From an uncultured Desulfobacterales bacterium (GTDB lineage Bacteria; Desulfobacterota; Desulfobacteria; Desulfobacterales; SpSt-501): DNA of 64,000 bases. Location of the stretch: contig CALIUY010000036.1 in assembly GCA_938048455.1 (NCBI GenBank), positions 40,331 through 104,330 on the forward strand. Direction: 5' to 3'. The notes beneath the pieces are model-generated. The model did not search any database and was not told the DNA's origin. It saw only the letters and a program-made list of their open reading frames with translations. A program made the translations under genes and the position numbers. Below are positions 52,503 to 63,300 of the stretch, in pieces. How positions within the stretch are numbered: the stretch's first letter is position 1; each line of letters starts with the position of its first letter.

Positions 52503-52757
52503 TTACTCGGGGCGGTTCAAACGCGTCATCTCGTCGCGGATCTCGTCCATGAGATCATAGAGCCACAGAAAATCCTCCATGGAGAGCCGTCCGGCCTTGA
52601 CCGCCGCGCCCTCGGTCCCGTCCCTTCGGGTGAGGATCCGCGGCCCGATCTGGAGCTTGGCGCCCCCGTCGCCGTACTGGTTGATGGAAACCACGAGCCC
52701 GGTCTGCTCGCATTTCCATTTGCGAAGCACCTTGTCCTTTTCGGGGTCGTACGGCAT
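52503..52757 (-). CDS. small hypothetical protein
   Basis: 84 residues: KWKCEQTGLVVSINQYGDGGAKLQIGPRIL, then GRLSMEDFLWLYDLMDEIRDEM. A beta-rich first half and a helical end give a layout loosely like PC4/YdbC single-strand-binding proteins, but similarity is too weak to assign. It lies between glyS and the nucleoside phosphorylase in a dense run and has a plausible start (ATG). No family recognised. Confidence 0.55.
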   Translation of the reverse strand: MPYDPEKDKVLRKWKCEQTGLVVSINQYGDGGAKLQIGPRILTRRDGTEGAAVKAGRLSMEDFLWLYDLMDEIRDEMTRLNRPE

Positions 52758-52828
52758 GTCATCCCTCTCCCTTCAGGCGGTCTTGCCGCTCGGGGCCCCT
52801 CTGCGCACTCAGGCGCACGCCGGCGGCC

Positions 52829-54904
52829 TCAGGCGGAGAGCTTGGAGAAATCGGCGAACCGCTCGAAGAGCTCCGCCGTCCGGGCGAGCAACGAGAGCCG
52901 GTTTCGCCGCCGCGCGGGGTCCTCGTCCATGACCAACACCTCGTCGAAGAACCGGTCGAGCGCGGGCTTGAGCTCGAGCAGGCGCGCCAGCCCCGCGGCG
53001 TGACGGCCGTGCGCGAAGTCCTGCGCCACGGCATCGGCGATGGCGCGGTGGGCGGAAAGCAGTGCCTGTTCCGCCGGCTCGGAGAGCCGCTCCTCCCGCA
53101 CCGCATCGGGGGTGAAGCCCTCGGCCCGACGCAGGATATTCACCACCCGCTTGAAGGAAAGCGCGATCGCTTCGAACTCGGGCTTCTTGCGCCACAGATC
53201 GAGGGCCGCGGCGCGGTCGTAGGCGTCGGGCACGCGGTCGGCCCCGGCGCCGAGGACGGCCGCGGCCGTATCCCGGGCGAAGCCCTCCTCGACGAGCTGC
53301 GAAGCCAACCGCCCTTCGAGAAAGGAAAGGAGCAGGCCTGCGGTCTCCGGAGGCGCGGTCTGCGGGTCGGGAAAGCGGGCCAGGCCGTCTTCGATCAGGG
53401 AGGCGAGCGACCAGTCGAGGCGGTGCCGGCGCAGGATCTGGATCACCCCGATCCCCTGGCGGCGCAGGGCATACGGGTCGGCCGCACCCGTGGGGATGAG
53501 CCCGGCGCGGAAACAGCCGCAGAGCGTGTCGATCTTGTCGGCGACGGCGAGCACCGCGCCCGCAGGCGTCTCCGGGAGGGCTCCTCCGGCGGCCGTCGGC
53601 CGATAGTGCTCCTCGATCGCCCGGGCGACCGCTTCGGGCTCGCCCTGGGCGGCGGCGTAGATCCGCCCCATCACCCCTTGAAGCTTCGGGAACTCGCCGA
53701 CCATGAGGCTGACCAGGTCCGCCTTGCAAAGAAGGGCCGCCCGCGCCACGGTCTCCCGGAAGGAGTCGCTCGGGTCGCAGCGTCCGGCCAACCGCACGGC
53801 GAGCTCGTGCACGCGGAGCACCTTGTCGTGGATCGATCCGAGCTTCGCCTGGAAGAGGACCTGGCGCAGCTTTTCCACCTGGCGCTCGAGCGGCACGGCG
53901 AGGTCGGCGCGGTAGAAAAAACGCGCATCCTCGAGCCTGGCCCTGAGCACGCGCTCGTGGCCCCGGGTCACGACCGCGGGATCGGCGGCGCGCGTGTTGT
54001 TCACGGCGACGAACCACGGCAGAAGCTTCCCCGTTCCGTCCTCGACGGCGAAGTACTTCTGGTGCTCGCGCATGGCGGTGATCAGCACCTCGGGGGGGAG
54101 CTCCAGGAATTCCTCGGGAAACCTCCCGCGGGCGACCACGGGATACTCGACGAGGTGGGTGTTGACCGCGAGCAGCTCCTCGTCGGCGACCAGCCGTCCG
54201 CCTGCGGCCGCCGCTTCCCGAGCGGCGTCTTCGGCGATCCGCCGGCGCCGCTCGCCGGCATCGGCCAAAACGCAGGCCTCACGCAGCGCCTCCTCCCAGG
54301 CTTCGGCCCGGGGAACCCGGACGCGGCGGGGGTGGTGAAAGCGGTGCCCGTAGGTGTAGCGGCCGCTGACGATCCCGCCGAGATCGAGGGGGACGACCGC
54401 GGCCCCGTAAAGGACGAGCAACCAGACGATCGGCCGGGCGAAGGCGATCGAGCGGTCGGCCCAGCGCATGCGCTTGGGAAAGGGCAGATCGAGGATCAGC
54501 CCGGGCAGGATCTCCTGAAGCACAAGCGGCGTCGCCCGCCCCGGCTCCTTCAACCGGGCCGCGAGGTATTGCCCCTTCGGGGTGGCGACGACGCGGCAGG
54601 CCTCGGGCCGCACCCCCGCTTTTTCGGCGAACTTGAGCGCGGCCGTCGTCGGCCGGCCGGAGGCATCATAAGCGACTGCGGCCGGCGGGCCGAGCAGTTC
54701 GCGCAGAAGCGGCTCCTGGCGCGGGGCGACCTCGCGGGCGAGGAGCGCGAGCCGGCGCGGCGTGCCCAAGGTGCGGATCCCGCCGTGGGCGATTCGCGTC
54801 TCGGCGAGTTTTTTGCGCAATCCCTCGGCAAAGGCGGTCAGCGCGGGATCGATATAGCCCGCGGGGATTTCCTCGGTCCCGATTTCGATCAAGAGCGTCT
54901 TCAT
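52829..54904 (-). CDS. glyS: glycyl-tRNA synthetase beta subunit
   Basis: 691 residues from the ATG at 54904, which overlaps the glyQ stop (ATGA). Family start [17 protein letters not shown] (4-20), VKKL-type [11 protein letters not shown] region, and a C-terminal anticodon-binding HD-like domain ([13 protein letters not shown] at the end). The frame continues upstream but inside glyQ. Together with GlyQ it forms the alpha2beta2 enzyme that charges tRNA-Gly. Confidence 0.95.
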   Translation of the reverse strand: MKTLLIEIGTEEIPAGYIDPALTAFAEGLRKKLAETRIAHGGIRTLGTPRRLALLAREVAPRQEPLLRELLGPPAAVAYDASGRPTTAALKFAEKAGVRPEACRVVATPKGQYLAARLKEPGRATPLVLQEILPGLILDLPFPKRMRWADRSIAFARPIVWLLVLYGAAVVPLDLGGIVSGRYTYGHRFHHPRRVRVPRAEAWEEALREACVLADAGERRRRIAEDAAREAAAAGGRLVADEELLAVNTHLVEYPVVARGRFPEEFLELPPEVLITAMREHQKYFAVEDGTGKLLPWFVAVNNTRAADPAVVTRGHERVLRARLEDARFFYRADLAVPLERQVEKLRQVLFQAKLGSIHDKVLRVHELAVRLAGRCDPSDSFRETVARAALLCKADLVSLMVGEFPKLQGVMGRIYAAAQGEPEAVARAIEEHYRPTAAGGALPETPAGAVLAVADKIDTLCGCFRAGLIPTGAADPYALRRQGIGVIQILRRHRLDWSLASLIEDGLARFPDPQTAPPETAGLLLSFLEGRLASQLVEEGFARDTAAAVLGAGADRVPDAYDRAAALDLWRKKPEFEAIALSFKRVVNILRRAEGFTPDAVREERLSEPAEQALLSAHRAIADAVAQDFAHGRHAAGLARLLELKPALDRFFDEVLVMDEDPARRRNRLSLLARTAELFERFADFSKLSA

Positions 54905-55788
54905 TCGGGGACCTCCGCCGCACGGGGGAGCAGCGGGAAACCGAGCGCCTTGCGCTGCTCCAGCCAGGCCTCGGCGCAGGCGCGGGCGAGGTTGCGGATG
55001 CGGGCGATGTAGCCGGTGCGTTCGGTCACGCTGATCGCCCCGCGGGCGTCCAGCAGGTTGAAGGTGTGGGAGCACTTGAGGCAGAACTCGTAGGCGGGAA
55101 GCACCAGCCCCCGCTCCACGATACGCCGCGACTCGGCTTCGTAGCGGGAGAAGAGCTCGAGCAACAGCGCGATATCGGCCTCCTCGAAGTTGTAGGTCGA
55201 CTGCTCCACCTCCTGGCGATGGGCCACATCACCGTAAGTGAGGCGCCCGTTCCAGCGCAGGTCGAAGACGTTGTCGACCTGCTGCAGGTACATGGCGATG
55301 CGCTCCAACCCGTAGGTGATCTCGACCGACACCGGGGCGAGCTCGATGCTGCCGGCCATCTGGAAATAGGTGAACTGGGTGATCTCCATGCCGTCGAGCC
55401 AGACCTCCCAGCCCAGACCCGAGGCCCCCAGAGTGGGCGATTCCCAGTCGTCTTCGACGAAGCGGATGTCGTGCTCGAGGGGCCGGATGCCTAAAGCCTC
55501 GAGGCTCTGAAGGTACTGCCGCTGGACATCGCAGGGCGAAGGCTTGAGCAGGACCTGAAATTGGTAATAGTGCTGCAGCCGATTGGGATTTTCGCCGTAG
55601 CGGCCGTCGGTCGGCCGGCGGGAAGGCTGGACGTAGGCCGTGTTCCACGGCTCAGGGCCCAGAGCCCGGAGCAGGGTCGCATGGTGGAAGGTGCCCGCCC
55701 CGACCTCCTCGTCATAGGGTTGAACGATGAGGCAGCCTTTTTTCGCCCAGAACGTCTGCAGGGTGAGAATCACGTCCTGAAAGTGCAT
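54901..55788 (-). CDS. glyQ: glycyl-tRNA synthetase alpha subunit
   Basis: 295 residues, normal length. It provides the class II catalytic core: [17 protein letters not shown] (3-19), [13 protein letters not shown] (23-35), [16 protein letters not shown] and [20 protein letters not shown] preceded by CAAGGAG right after a palindromic hairpin. Operon glyQ-glyS. Confidence 0.96.
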   Translation of the reverse strand: MHFQDVILTLQTFWAKKGCLIVQPYDEEVGAGTFHHATLLRALGPEPWNTAYVQPSRRPTDGRYGENPNRLQHYYQFQVLLKPSPCDVQRQYLQSLEALGIRPLEHDIRFVEDDWESPTLGASGLGWEVWLDGMEITQFTYFQMAGSIELAPVSVEITYGLERIAMYLQQVDNVFDLRWNGRLTYGDVAHRQEVEQSTYNFEEADIALLLELFSRYEAESRRIVERGLVLPAYEFCLKCSHTFNLLDARGAISVTERTGYIARIRNLARACAEAWLEQRKALGFPLLPRAAEVPE

Positions 55789-55801
55789 GCTGCACTCCTT
55801 G

Positions 55802-55821
55802 CCGCGCCCGTCCGGGCGCGG
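55802..55821 (-). promoter_or_regulatory. perfect hairpin in the glyQ leader
   Basis: A 9-base inverted repeat around a two-base centre (CCGCGCCCG/CGGGCGCGG) ends 13 bases before the glyQ ATG, next to the AAGGAG ribosome-binding site. It could control glyQ translation or mark the 3' end of transcripts coming from the GHMP kinase gene. There is no T-box specifier or antiterminator consensus. Confidence 0.45.
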
Positions 55822-55830
55822 AGGTCATCG

Positions 55831-55859
55831 TGCATAAGGCATTTTGCTTCAAATGCCAA
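55831..55859 (-). promoter_or_regulatory. possible promoter for glyQS
   Basis: Minus strand TTGGCA (55854-55859), 17-base spacer, TATGCA (55831-55836). It lies in the gap after the GHMP kinase gene, about 45 bases before the glyQ ATG. The -35 differs from consensus at one position. Confidence 0.4.
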
Positions 55860-55884
55860 GCGAAAAAAGGGCCGCCTCGGCGCT

Positions 55885-56988
55885 TCACGGCCTCTCGGCA
55901 CGCAGCCCCCGCCCGGCGATGCCGACCGGGAGCAGGGCCGCCCCGGGCCGCGGGGCAAGAAGCTCCGCCCACTCCGCCTGGAGGCCGGCGATCGCCTCCG
56001 GCGGCCCGAGCGCCCAGAGGCAGCCGCCGGCGCCGGCACCCGTGAACCGCGCACCGCATGCGCGGCGCCGCGCCGCATCGAGCAAGCGCCTCCCCAGCTC
56101 GTCCACCACCTCGGGCGTCATGCGCCGGCGGATGGCGGTTTCGCGCGACATCGCCTCGGCCGCGCGGGGAAGGTCCCCCTCCTGCAGCGCCGCGGCGAAG
56201 CTCCGGCTGAGCGAAGCGATCTCCCGCCACGCCGCGCGGCCGCGCCCGGCGAGGAAATCCCGGATCCAGCGGCCGTTGACGTCGGCCGAGTCGTGGGGGA
56301 CCCCGAGGTAGGCCAGCAGCAGGCTTTTTTCCAGCCGCTTCGCCCCGGTCCGCGAAAGAAGCCGACGACGGCGAAAGGGAGCGGCCGGATCCGCCGCCTT
56401 CCATTCCCAGGCGTTCACCCCGCCGCAGGCGGCCGCAAGCTGGTCCTGCATGCCGCACGGAACCCCGGCCACGGCCTCCTCGATCGCCTGGGCGATGCGG
56501 GCCACGCGCGCGGGCTCCGGCGCGATGTCGCCTCCCCCTCCGCCCCGGCGCCGGACCTCCAAGAGCGCCCGCACCAGGGCCACCGCCGCAACGGAAGAGC
56601 CGCCGAGCCCGCTCCGCGGGGGCGAAGCCGAATCGATGCGGACGTGCACCCCCTCGGCCCCGAACATCGCCGCCGCGGCGAAAAAAAGACCCAGGGGGTG
56701 GCGGAAGGGCGGTCGGTCCCGCGGGGCATCGAGGCCGGGAAAGCCCCGCGAGCTCACCTTGAGGCGCCCGCGAACATGAGGCTCCAGCCGCACGGTGGTG
56801 CGCAGCTCGAGGGCCAGGTTCACCGTACAGGGGTGAAGGGGGGCCAGGGGCACGAAAAAGGTGGGGAGATCGAGCGTTCCACCCATGTCGACGCGGCAGG
56901 GGGCGGAGAAAACGACCGGCTCCCCTTCGAGCGACCCGACCCAGTCGAAGGGCTCGCCCCCCAGATGCCGGCGGCGCCCGGAAGTCAT
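55885..56988 (-). CDS. GHMP kinase, galactokinase-like
   Basis: 367 residues from the ATG at 56988, which overlaps the recO stop (ATGA). The upstream frame is open but the family begins at the APCRVDMGGTLDLP block (29-42). Motif 2 is PPRSGLGGSSVAA (123-135), and motif 3 ARFTGAGAGGCLWALG is near the C-terminus. ATP-dependent small-molecule kinase. The substrate is not decided by sequence; sugars such as heptose, fucose or galactose are common. No sugar-nucleotide genes are next to it. Confidence 0.8.
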   Translation of the reverse strand: MTSGRRRHLGGEPFDWVGSLEGEPVVFSAPCRVDMGGTLDLPTFFVPLAPLHPCTVNLALELRTTVRLEPHVRGRLKVSSRGFPGLDAPRDRPPFRHPLGLFFAAAAMFGAEGVHVRIDSASPPRSGLGGSSVAAVALVRALLEVRRRGGGGGDIAPEPARVARIAQAIEEAVAGVPCGMQDQLAAACGGVNAWEWKAADPAAPFRRRRLLSRTGAKRLEKSLLLAYLGVPHDSADVNGRWIRDFLAGRGRAAWREIASLSRSFAAALQEGDLPRAAEAMSRETAIRRRMTPEVVDELGRRLLDAARRRACGARFTGAGAGGCLWALGPPEAIAGLQAEWAELLAPRPGAALLPVGIAGRGLRAERP

Positions 56989-57779
56989 CGTCGAAGATCC
57001 TCCCCGTCGCGCAACTGCCGCAACACTTGGAGCGATCGCGGCAGGCGACCGAAATGGACGACGAGAAAGCGTTCCAAAAAGTCGCGCCCCTCGGCGAGCC
57101 CCAGCGGGCTCGTCTTCAAGCGGGAGAGCCTTGCGGCGTCGGCCCGCCCCACCCAGAGGAGCTGTTTGGCGGTTCCGCGGCTCAGAGCCATCACGGGTTC
57201 CCCCTCTTTCCCCTCCGCACAGCGAAGACAGCAGACCCCGCCGCGGCCGAGATCGACGCGGAGATCCCGCGCGGAAAGCTTCTCCGCCGGCGTCCGGCAA
57301 CGCACGCAGCACTCCAGGCAAGGGGCATGTCCCAGAAGGGTGAGCAGGCGCATCAGGTAGGCGAGGTGCAACAGCTCCGCCGCCAGCTCGCCGCGGTCGA
57401 GCTCCTGCAGGGCGAAGCGAAGCAACCCGTAGAGATCGCCCTGCGGGAGCTCCTCGGCGGCCCCGTCGTGGGCGAGCTCCGCCCACAGGCCGGCGTAGCC
57501 GGTCCGCAGGGGATGTTCGCGGATGCGCGCGAAGGCGTTTTTCAGGCTCGCCTCCTGCAGCCGCGGCAGGCCCCGACCGTGTTGCACGACGGCTTCCAGT
57601 TCGGTGAAGACCTCCAGGACCCCGCTGAAGCGACGGCGGCTTTTTTTGGCCGCCTTGGCGATCACGGAAAGACGGCCGTGGTCCGGCGAGAGCAGCGTGA
57701 GGATCAGATCGCTTTCCCCGTACTCCGTCTTGCGGAGCAGGATCGCCGGGACGGTCAGCGGCTCGGAGCGCGCAGTCAT
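56985..57779 (-). CDS. recO: DNA repair protein RecO
   Basis: 264 residues, ATG start. RecO of the RecFOR pathway loads RecA onto SSB-coated single-stranded DNA. N-terminal OB fold (PAILLRKTEYGESDLILTLL, 11-30), helical middle, and a zinc site from CLECCVRC and CCLRC (about 154-193). Coupled to the GHMP kinase. Confidence 0.9.
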   Translation of the reverse strand: MTARSEPLTVPAILLRKTEYGESDLILTLLSPDHGRLSVIAKAAKKSRRRFSGVLEVFTELEAVVQHGRGLPRLQEASLKNAFARIREHPLRTGYAGLWAELAHDGAAEELPQGDLYGLLRFALQELDRGELAAELLHLAYLMRLLTLLGHAPCLECCVRCRTPAEKLSARDLRVDLGRGGVCCLRCAEGKEGEPVMALSRGTAKQLLWVGRADAARLSRLKTSPLGLAEGRDFLERFLVVHFGRLPRSLQVLRQLRDGEDLRR

Positions 57780-57810
57780 GGCCAGGAGCGAAAGCGCCGC
57801 GGGGCGCGCT

Positions 57811-58569
57811 TCAGGGAAGGTGCAGGTTCACGATCTGCCCCCGGCGGCCGGCGAGGGGAACGGGGTTGCCGTTGAGGTTGAGCCGCACGCCGCCGGCGTT
57901 TCCGATCAACAGATTGAAGCCGGAGCGGGCCTCAAGGGTGAGTTGCATGCCGGGCCGAAGCACGTACTCGCGCGGGGTTCCCTGATCGACGGAGACCTTG
58001 ATCCAGCCTTCTTCCTGGGCGAAGACGAACAGCTCGTGGCGCCGCTCGGCGGGCGCAGACGGAGCGATCGGCGGCGGCGGGTGGGGAAGCGGGAAGGCGA
58101 GCAGCTCGGCACGTACCTCGGAGGATTCGGGGTTGCGGCCATCCGGCCGGAACGCGACCCGGTAGGCGAAGAGGCTTCCGCCGACGAGGAGGGCGAAACC
58201 AAGCAAGCCGAACAGAAAAAAACGCAGCCGGCGCAGGCCGCCGCGCTCCTGCCCCGGGGAAATCGGGGGGCGGCGGAGGATGCCGCGACAGCGCTCGTAG
58301 CACCCGAGGATTTCCTCCGCCTCGAGCCCGACGGCCCGGGCGAAGGACCGCAGGAAGCCGCGGAGGAAAGGTTCCGGGGGCAGCCGCTCGAAGTCTTCTT
58401 CCTCGATCGCCTGCAGGAGCTCCGAGCGGATACGGGTTTCGGCGGCGATCTGCTCGAGGGAAAGACCGCGTTCCAGGCGTGCGGTCCTGAGGCGCACCCC
58501 GAAACAGGCGGCGGCCCCCTCCGCCTGCGGCGGGTTGTTCCGATGCACGTTCCGAGCGGTTCGGGTCAT
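57811..58569 (-). CDS. rodZ: RodZ-like HTH membrane protein
   Basis: 252 residues. An N-terminal Xre-type helix-turn-helix (LRTARLERGLSLEQIAAETRIRS, about 27-49), then EEEDFERLPPEPFLRGFLRSFARA. A transmembrane helix lies at about 112-135 (LRFFLFGLLGFALLVGGSLFAY), and a C-terminal periplasmic DUF4115 domain (WIKVSVDQGTPREYVLRPGM) follows. RodZ couples MreB to the cell-wall machinery and helps set rod shape; regulation of genes is also reported. The gene is 19 bases downstream of surA. Confidence 0.85.
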   Translation of the reverse strand: MTRTARNVHRNNPPQAEGAAACFGVRLRTARLERGLSLEQIAAETRIRSELLQAIEEEDFERLPPEPFLRGFLRSFARAVGLEAEEILGCYERCRGILRRPPISPGQERGGLRRLRFFLFGLLGFALLVGGSLFAYRVAFRPDGRNPESSEVRAELLAFPLPHPPPPIAPSAPAERRHELFVFAQEEGWIKVSVDQGTPREYVLRPGMQLTLEARSGFNLLIGNAGGVRLNLNGNPVPLAGRRGQIVNLHLP

Positions 58570-58588
58570 GGTGCGGCGCTCTCTCTCT

Positions 58589-59590
58589 TTACGGCTCGGC
58601 CACGATCCGGATGTGGGCGCGTTTGCGCAGCTCCGCCAGCCAGGCTTCGAAGCGGCGGTCCAGCACCTCGCGGTAGAGGGTTTCCTGAATCTCCGCTTCC
58701 ACCTCGGAAAGCGGCTTTCCGCCCTCTTCGCGCATCTCCTGCACGTAGACGACCTGGTCGCCGAACTCGGAGGCGACGACCGGGGAAACCTCTCCCGCCT
58801 TCATCGCGCGCACCGTCTCCCGCAAAACGGGGGTCAGGGAGTCCAGACGGATCAGGCCGAGATCGCCGCCCTGGATTTCGCGGTCCGCCGCGACGGCGCG
58901 GCGGACGACGTCCTCGAAGGAGGCGCGGCCCGAGGCGACCTCGGCGCGCGCCTCTTCGAGAAGCCGGCGGGCCGTCCCGCGCGCGGCGGAATCGGCGTCC
59001 GGGGCGAGCCGCACATAGAGGTTCCACAAGTGGACGCGGATCCCCCCGCCGTAACGGGCTTTGTTTTTCTCGTAGTACTCTTCGATCTCCCGACGCGTGA
59101 TCACCACCTTCGAGCGCACCTCGCGCGTGAGCAGACGGCTGCGCTCGATTTGCTGCCGCACCTGGCGGCGATATTCCTCCCACGTGAGCCCCTCTTCGCC
59201 GAGCTGCCGCTTGAGCTCCTCTTCGGAAAGGGAGCGGCTCTCCCGCAGCTGCAGGATCTGCCGGTCGACCTCGGCCTCGGAAACGGAGATCTTGTGGCGC
59301 TGGATCTCCTGCTGGGTGAGCCGGGCGTGGATCAGGTTGTCGAGGATTTCCCGGCGCAAGCCGGCGATCGCCTGACGCTCGGCATCGGGCGGGAGCCGGC
59401 GGGCCTGGAGGTCTTTCAGAAAGGGACGCATCTCGGCCTCCAGGTCTTGGAGCGTGATGATGTCGTCGTTCACCACGGCGACGATGCGATCGACCAACGT
59501 GGCCTGCGCGGCCGAGGAAGCGAAAACCTCCCCTCCTCCGACGGCGAGCAGGCCGCAGCACAGCCAGCAAAACCAGATACGGCGGGTCAT
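58589..59590 (-). CDS. surA: SurA-like periplasmic peptidylprolyl isomerase
   Basis: 333 residues from the ATG at 59590 (AAGGAGA site). Signal peptide at about 1-24 ending VFASSA. The SurA N domain contains VDRIVAVVNDDIITLQDLE, then one parvulin domain at about 185-280 (LWNLYVR, DREIQGGDLGLIRLDSL, FGDQVVYVQEM). Outer-membrane protein chaperone and isomerase. E. coli SurA has two parvulin domains; only one is clear here. Confidence 0.88.
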   Translation of the reverse strand: MTRRIWFCWLCCGLLAVGGGEVFASSAAQATLVDRIVAVVNDDIITLQDLEAEMRPFLKDLQARRLPPDAERQAIAGLRREILDNLIHARLTQQEIQRHKISVSEAEVDRQILQLRESRSLSEEELKRQLGEEGLTWEEYRRQVRQQIERSRLLTREVRSKVVITRREIEEYYEKNKARYGGGIRVHLWNLYVRLAPDADSAARGTARRLLEEARAEVASGRASFEDVVRRAVAADREIQGGDLGLIRLDSLTPVLRETVRAMKAGEVSPVVASEFGDQVVYVQEMREEGGKPLSEVEAEIQETLYREVLDRRFEAWLAELRKRAHIRIVAEP

Positions 59591-59612
59591 GGCCCGTCTC
59601 CTTCGGGCGGGG

Positions 59613-60386
59613 TCAAGGGGTGCCCCGGGCGCGTTCGGCGGCATCGCGTCCCGAGAGAATCGCTTCCCAGCGGACCGGGTCGACACGAACAGGCGTCTTG
59701 CGCCGCAGCGACTCGACCCACAAGGTGAAGGCCTCTTCGCGTTTTCGGCGCCGCAGGTCCTCGATCAGCATCTCCCGCAGCCGGCCCCCGTCTTCCCCGG
59801 AATCGGCTTTCTTCGCTTTTCCCTGAAAATGCCGCTCGTAGTGCTCCTGCAGTTCGGCGGCATCGAGGGGCTCCTGCTCGGCGAATTCCTGTTGCATGAC
59901 CTTTTCGAGAAGCAGCCGGCTCTTCAGCCGCTCCTTCCATTCCTCGAGCGGCACGGCCGATTCGACGAGCGTCTGCTCGAAGGCCCCGGGCGGATATTGC
60001 GCCCGCACGGAAGCGACCGCGGCTTCCAGCTCTTCCTCGCCCACGGCGATCCCTTTCTCCCGCGCGTGCTGCCGGATCAACAGCTCGGTGGTGAGTTCCT
60101 CGAGCAGCCGTTCGCGGGCCGCACGCAGCTCGGGGGCTCCGGGCTCGAGGCTTCCCGGATAGGCGGTCTTTCGCAGCTCGAAGGCTCGGTGGAAATCGCG
60201 GGCGAAGAGTTTCTCCTGACCGACCGAAATGAGCGGTTCTTCCCCGGCTTCGAAGGCCGGCTGGCCGCAGGCCGCCAGGACAAGAGCGAAGGCCAGCAGC
60301 CCGCTTCGCCGCCTGATGCTCGGAGCCGATGGCGACCCGGCCGCCGCGGCGGGCAAGAACGCACATAAGAATTTAATTTTCCTCAT
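59613..60386 (-). CDS. SurA/PpiD N-domain lipoprotein
   Basis: 257 residues from the ATG at 60386; a second ATG at 60395, inside mfd's end, is equally possible. The lipobox is LVLAACG, with the lipidated cysteine about residue 40 after a long N-terminus. The mature protein resembles the SurA N-terminal chaperone helix bundle (FHRAFELRKTAYPGS, TTELLIRQHAREKGI, FEQTLVESAVPLEEWKERL) and lacks a clear parvulin core. Likely an outer-membrane-protein assembly chaperone. It overlaps the mfd stop. Confidence 0.75.
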   Translation of the reverse strand: MRKIKFLCAFLPAAAAGSPSAPSIRRRSGLLAFALVLAACGQPAFEAGEEPLISVGQEKLFARDFHRAFELRKTAYPGSLEPGAPELRAARERLLEELTTELLIRQHAREKGIAVGEEELEAAVASVRAQYPPGAFEQTLVESAVPLEEWKERLKSRLLLEKVMQQEFAEQEPLDAAELQEHYERHFQGKAKKADSGEDGGRLREMLIEDLRRRKREEAFTLWVESLRRKTPVRVDPVRWEAILSGRDAAERARGTP

Positions 60387-63300
60387 GATTACCATTCTGC
60401 GCGAAGGCCTGCAAGATGTTTTTCACCTGCGCAAGGCGCGCGGTCGTCGAGCCCGGCGCCAGGCGGATCCGGAGACCGCCCCCCGTCAGCAGTTCGCAGG
60501 CCTGCGGGTTCTGTTGCACGAACTCGAGCACCGCCTCGGCAACGGCGGGTTTCCCGTCCGCGAAATGGACCACCATGAGCTGTTCGGTGACATCCAGCCG
60601 TTCCACCCCCGCCCGGCGGGCGAGGATCCGCAGCAGAATCTTGAAGAGGAGATTGGCGGCCTCCTCGGGCGGAGGCCCGAAGCGGTCGCTCATCTCGGCG
60701 CGCATGTCGGCGACTTCCCGCGGCTCGGTCATCCGCGCCAGCCTCCGGTAGAGGATCAGGCGCTGATCGATGTCCGGGACATAAACGGAGGAGAGATAGG
60801 CCGAGAGCGGCACGTGGATTTCCGGCTCGAGGGCGCGCTCCGGGGGTTCGCCCTTCAGCTCGGCGATCGCCTCCTCCATCAGCTTGAGAAACATGTCGTA
60901 GCCCACGGCGGCGATGTGGCCGGACTGCGAGGCGCCGAGGATGGTCCCTCCGCCGCGGATCTCGAGATCGTTCATCGCGATCTGGAAGCCGCTTCCCAGG
61001 TCGCTGTGCTCCATGAGGACCTTGAGGCGCTTGCGCGCGTCGGCGGTGAGCAGGCTCTCGGCGGGGATGAGAAGATAAGCGTAGGCCTGCGCCTCGGAGC
61101 GGCCCACACGGCCGCGCAGTTGGTAAATCTGGGCGAGTCCGAAGCAATCGGCGCGGTGGATGATGATCGTGTTGGCGTTGGCGACGTCGAGCCCGGACTC
61201 GATGATCGTCGTGCACACGAGCACGTCGATCTCGCGCCGCAGGAAGCGGAGCATCACCGCTTCGAGGTCCTCTTCGGCCATCTGCCCGTGGGCCACGCCC
61301 AGCCGGGCTTCGGGGACCAGCCGCCGCAGGCGCTCGGCGAGGGCCTCGATCGTCTGCACCGTGTTGTGCACGAAATAAACCTGGCCGGAGCGCCGCAGTT
61401 CGCGCCGGATCGCATCGGCGATCACCTCGGGGTCGAATTCGCAGACCGTGGTGACGATCGCCTTGCGGAACTCCGGGGGGGTCTGGATCAGGCTGATGTC
61501 CCGCAGGCCGGTGAGCGAAAGATGCAGCGTCCGGGGGATGGGAGTCGCCGTAAGGGCGAGCACGTCCACGGTGGAGCGCAGGCGTTTGAGTTTTTCCTTG
61601 TGCCGCACGCCGAAGCGCTGCTCCTCGTCGATGACGAGCAGCCCCAGGTCTTTGAAGGCGACATCCTTTTGCAACAGGCGGTGGGTCCCGATGACGATGT
61701 CGATCGTTCCCCGGCGGAGGCCCTCGAGGATGGCCGCCTGCTCGCGGCCGGAACGGAAGCGGCTCAAACAGGCGACGTGGACCGGATGACGCTGAAAGCG
61801 GGTGCGGAAGGTTTCGAAGTGCTGCTCGGCGAGGATCGTCGTCGGAACGAGCACGGCCACCTGCTTGCCGTTCAGAACGGCGAGAAACGAAGCCCGCAAC
61901 GCGACCTCGGTCTTGCCGTAGCCCACGTCCCCGCAAACCAGGCGGTCCATGGGCACGGGCTGCTGCATGTCCTGAAAGACCTCTTCGATCGCCCGGATCT
62001 GGTCGGGGGTCTCCTCGTAGGCGAAACCCGCCTCGAAATCTTTGAGGGAATCGTCGATCAGGCGACAGGCGAAGCCCTGCTCCACGCGCCGGCGGGCGTA
62101 AAGCTGCAAGAGCTCGCCGGCGATTTTTTCGGCCGAGCGCTTGACGCGCGCCTTGACCCGCTCCCAAGAGGCTCCCCCCAGCCGGTCGAGCGCCGGCTCG
62201 CAGCCCTCCACCCCCAAGTATTTCTGGATCAGGTTCATCCGGTCGACGGGGAGGTAGAGCCGATCCCCGCCCTGATAGGAAAGGGCGAGAAATTCGTTTT
62301 CCACTCCGTCCACGGCGAGCCGCACGAGGCCTTCGTAGCGGCCGATCCCGTGGTCGGAATGCACGACCCAGTCGCCCTGCTTCAACTCCTGCAGGCCGAG
62401 AAGCCGCTCGCGGGGGGGGGCCGGAGGCCTGGCGCGGCGCACGGCGCGCACGCCGAAGATCTCCTCTTCGCTCAGGAGGGCCAAGCCTTCCGCCGGCCAG
62501 ACGAAGCCGTTTCCGACCCGGCCCAAGCAGAGCACGGGCCGCAAGTCGCCTTCGTCGTTCGGGAAAACGGCGCTCTTGCGGAAACTCAAGCCGTAAGGGG
62601 AGAGAAGATCCGCGAGCCGTTCGGCCTGGGATCGGCTTCGGCAGGCGACCACCACGCGCAGCCCGGCCGCGCGCCGCTCGCCGATCCAGGAGACGAGCGG
62701 CCCGAAAAGGTTTTCGGCCTCGCGCTGCCGACGCAGGGAAGCGGTCAGCTCCGAGGTGGATTGGATCTCGGCCCGCAGATCCCGGGTCGGTCCGGGCGGA
62801 GGGGAGGATTCCGCCGCCTGGACCGGGATCTCCTTCAGCACCAGGCTTGCCGCCTCCTCGAGGCGCCGCACCCCCTCCGCGGCGGGCAGGTGCACCCGTT
62901 CCGGCTCGACGCAGAACTCGCCGCGCTCGCGGGCCGACTGCCAGAGGCTTGCGGCACGGCGCTCGAACTCGGCGGCGGCGGCGCGAAGCTCGGCGGGGGC
63001 GACCAGAACGACCCGCGCGGGGAGCGGCAGGAAGTCGAAGAGGGCCTCCGTTTCCGGATAGATCAGCGGCAGGAGGGATTCGATCCCGGAGAGGGACTCA
63101 AGCCGGGAGAGGCCGCCGGTGATCTCGCGTACCCGGGTGGGGGAAAGGCCGAGATCGGCCGCCTGCAGGCGCACACGGTTCAGGATCTCGGGCATGCGCG
63201 GCGGCTCGAGGATCGCCTCGCGCGCCGGCAGAAGCACGGCCTCGCCGACGGCACGCAGATGCCGCTGGTCCGCGGCCGAAAAAAACCGCAGCGACTCGAC

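Noticed and set aside
55789..55884. Possible T-box riboswitch ahead of glyQS
   Set aside because: The gap is under 100 bases and contains only a simple palindrome; the T-box antiterminator consensus and a GGC specifier loop are missing.
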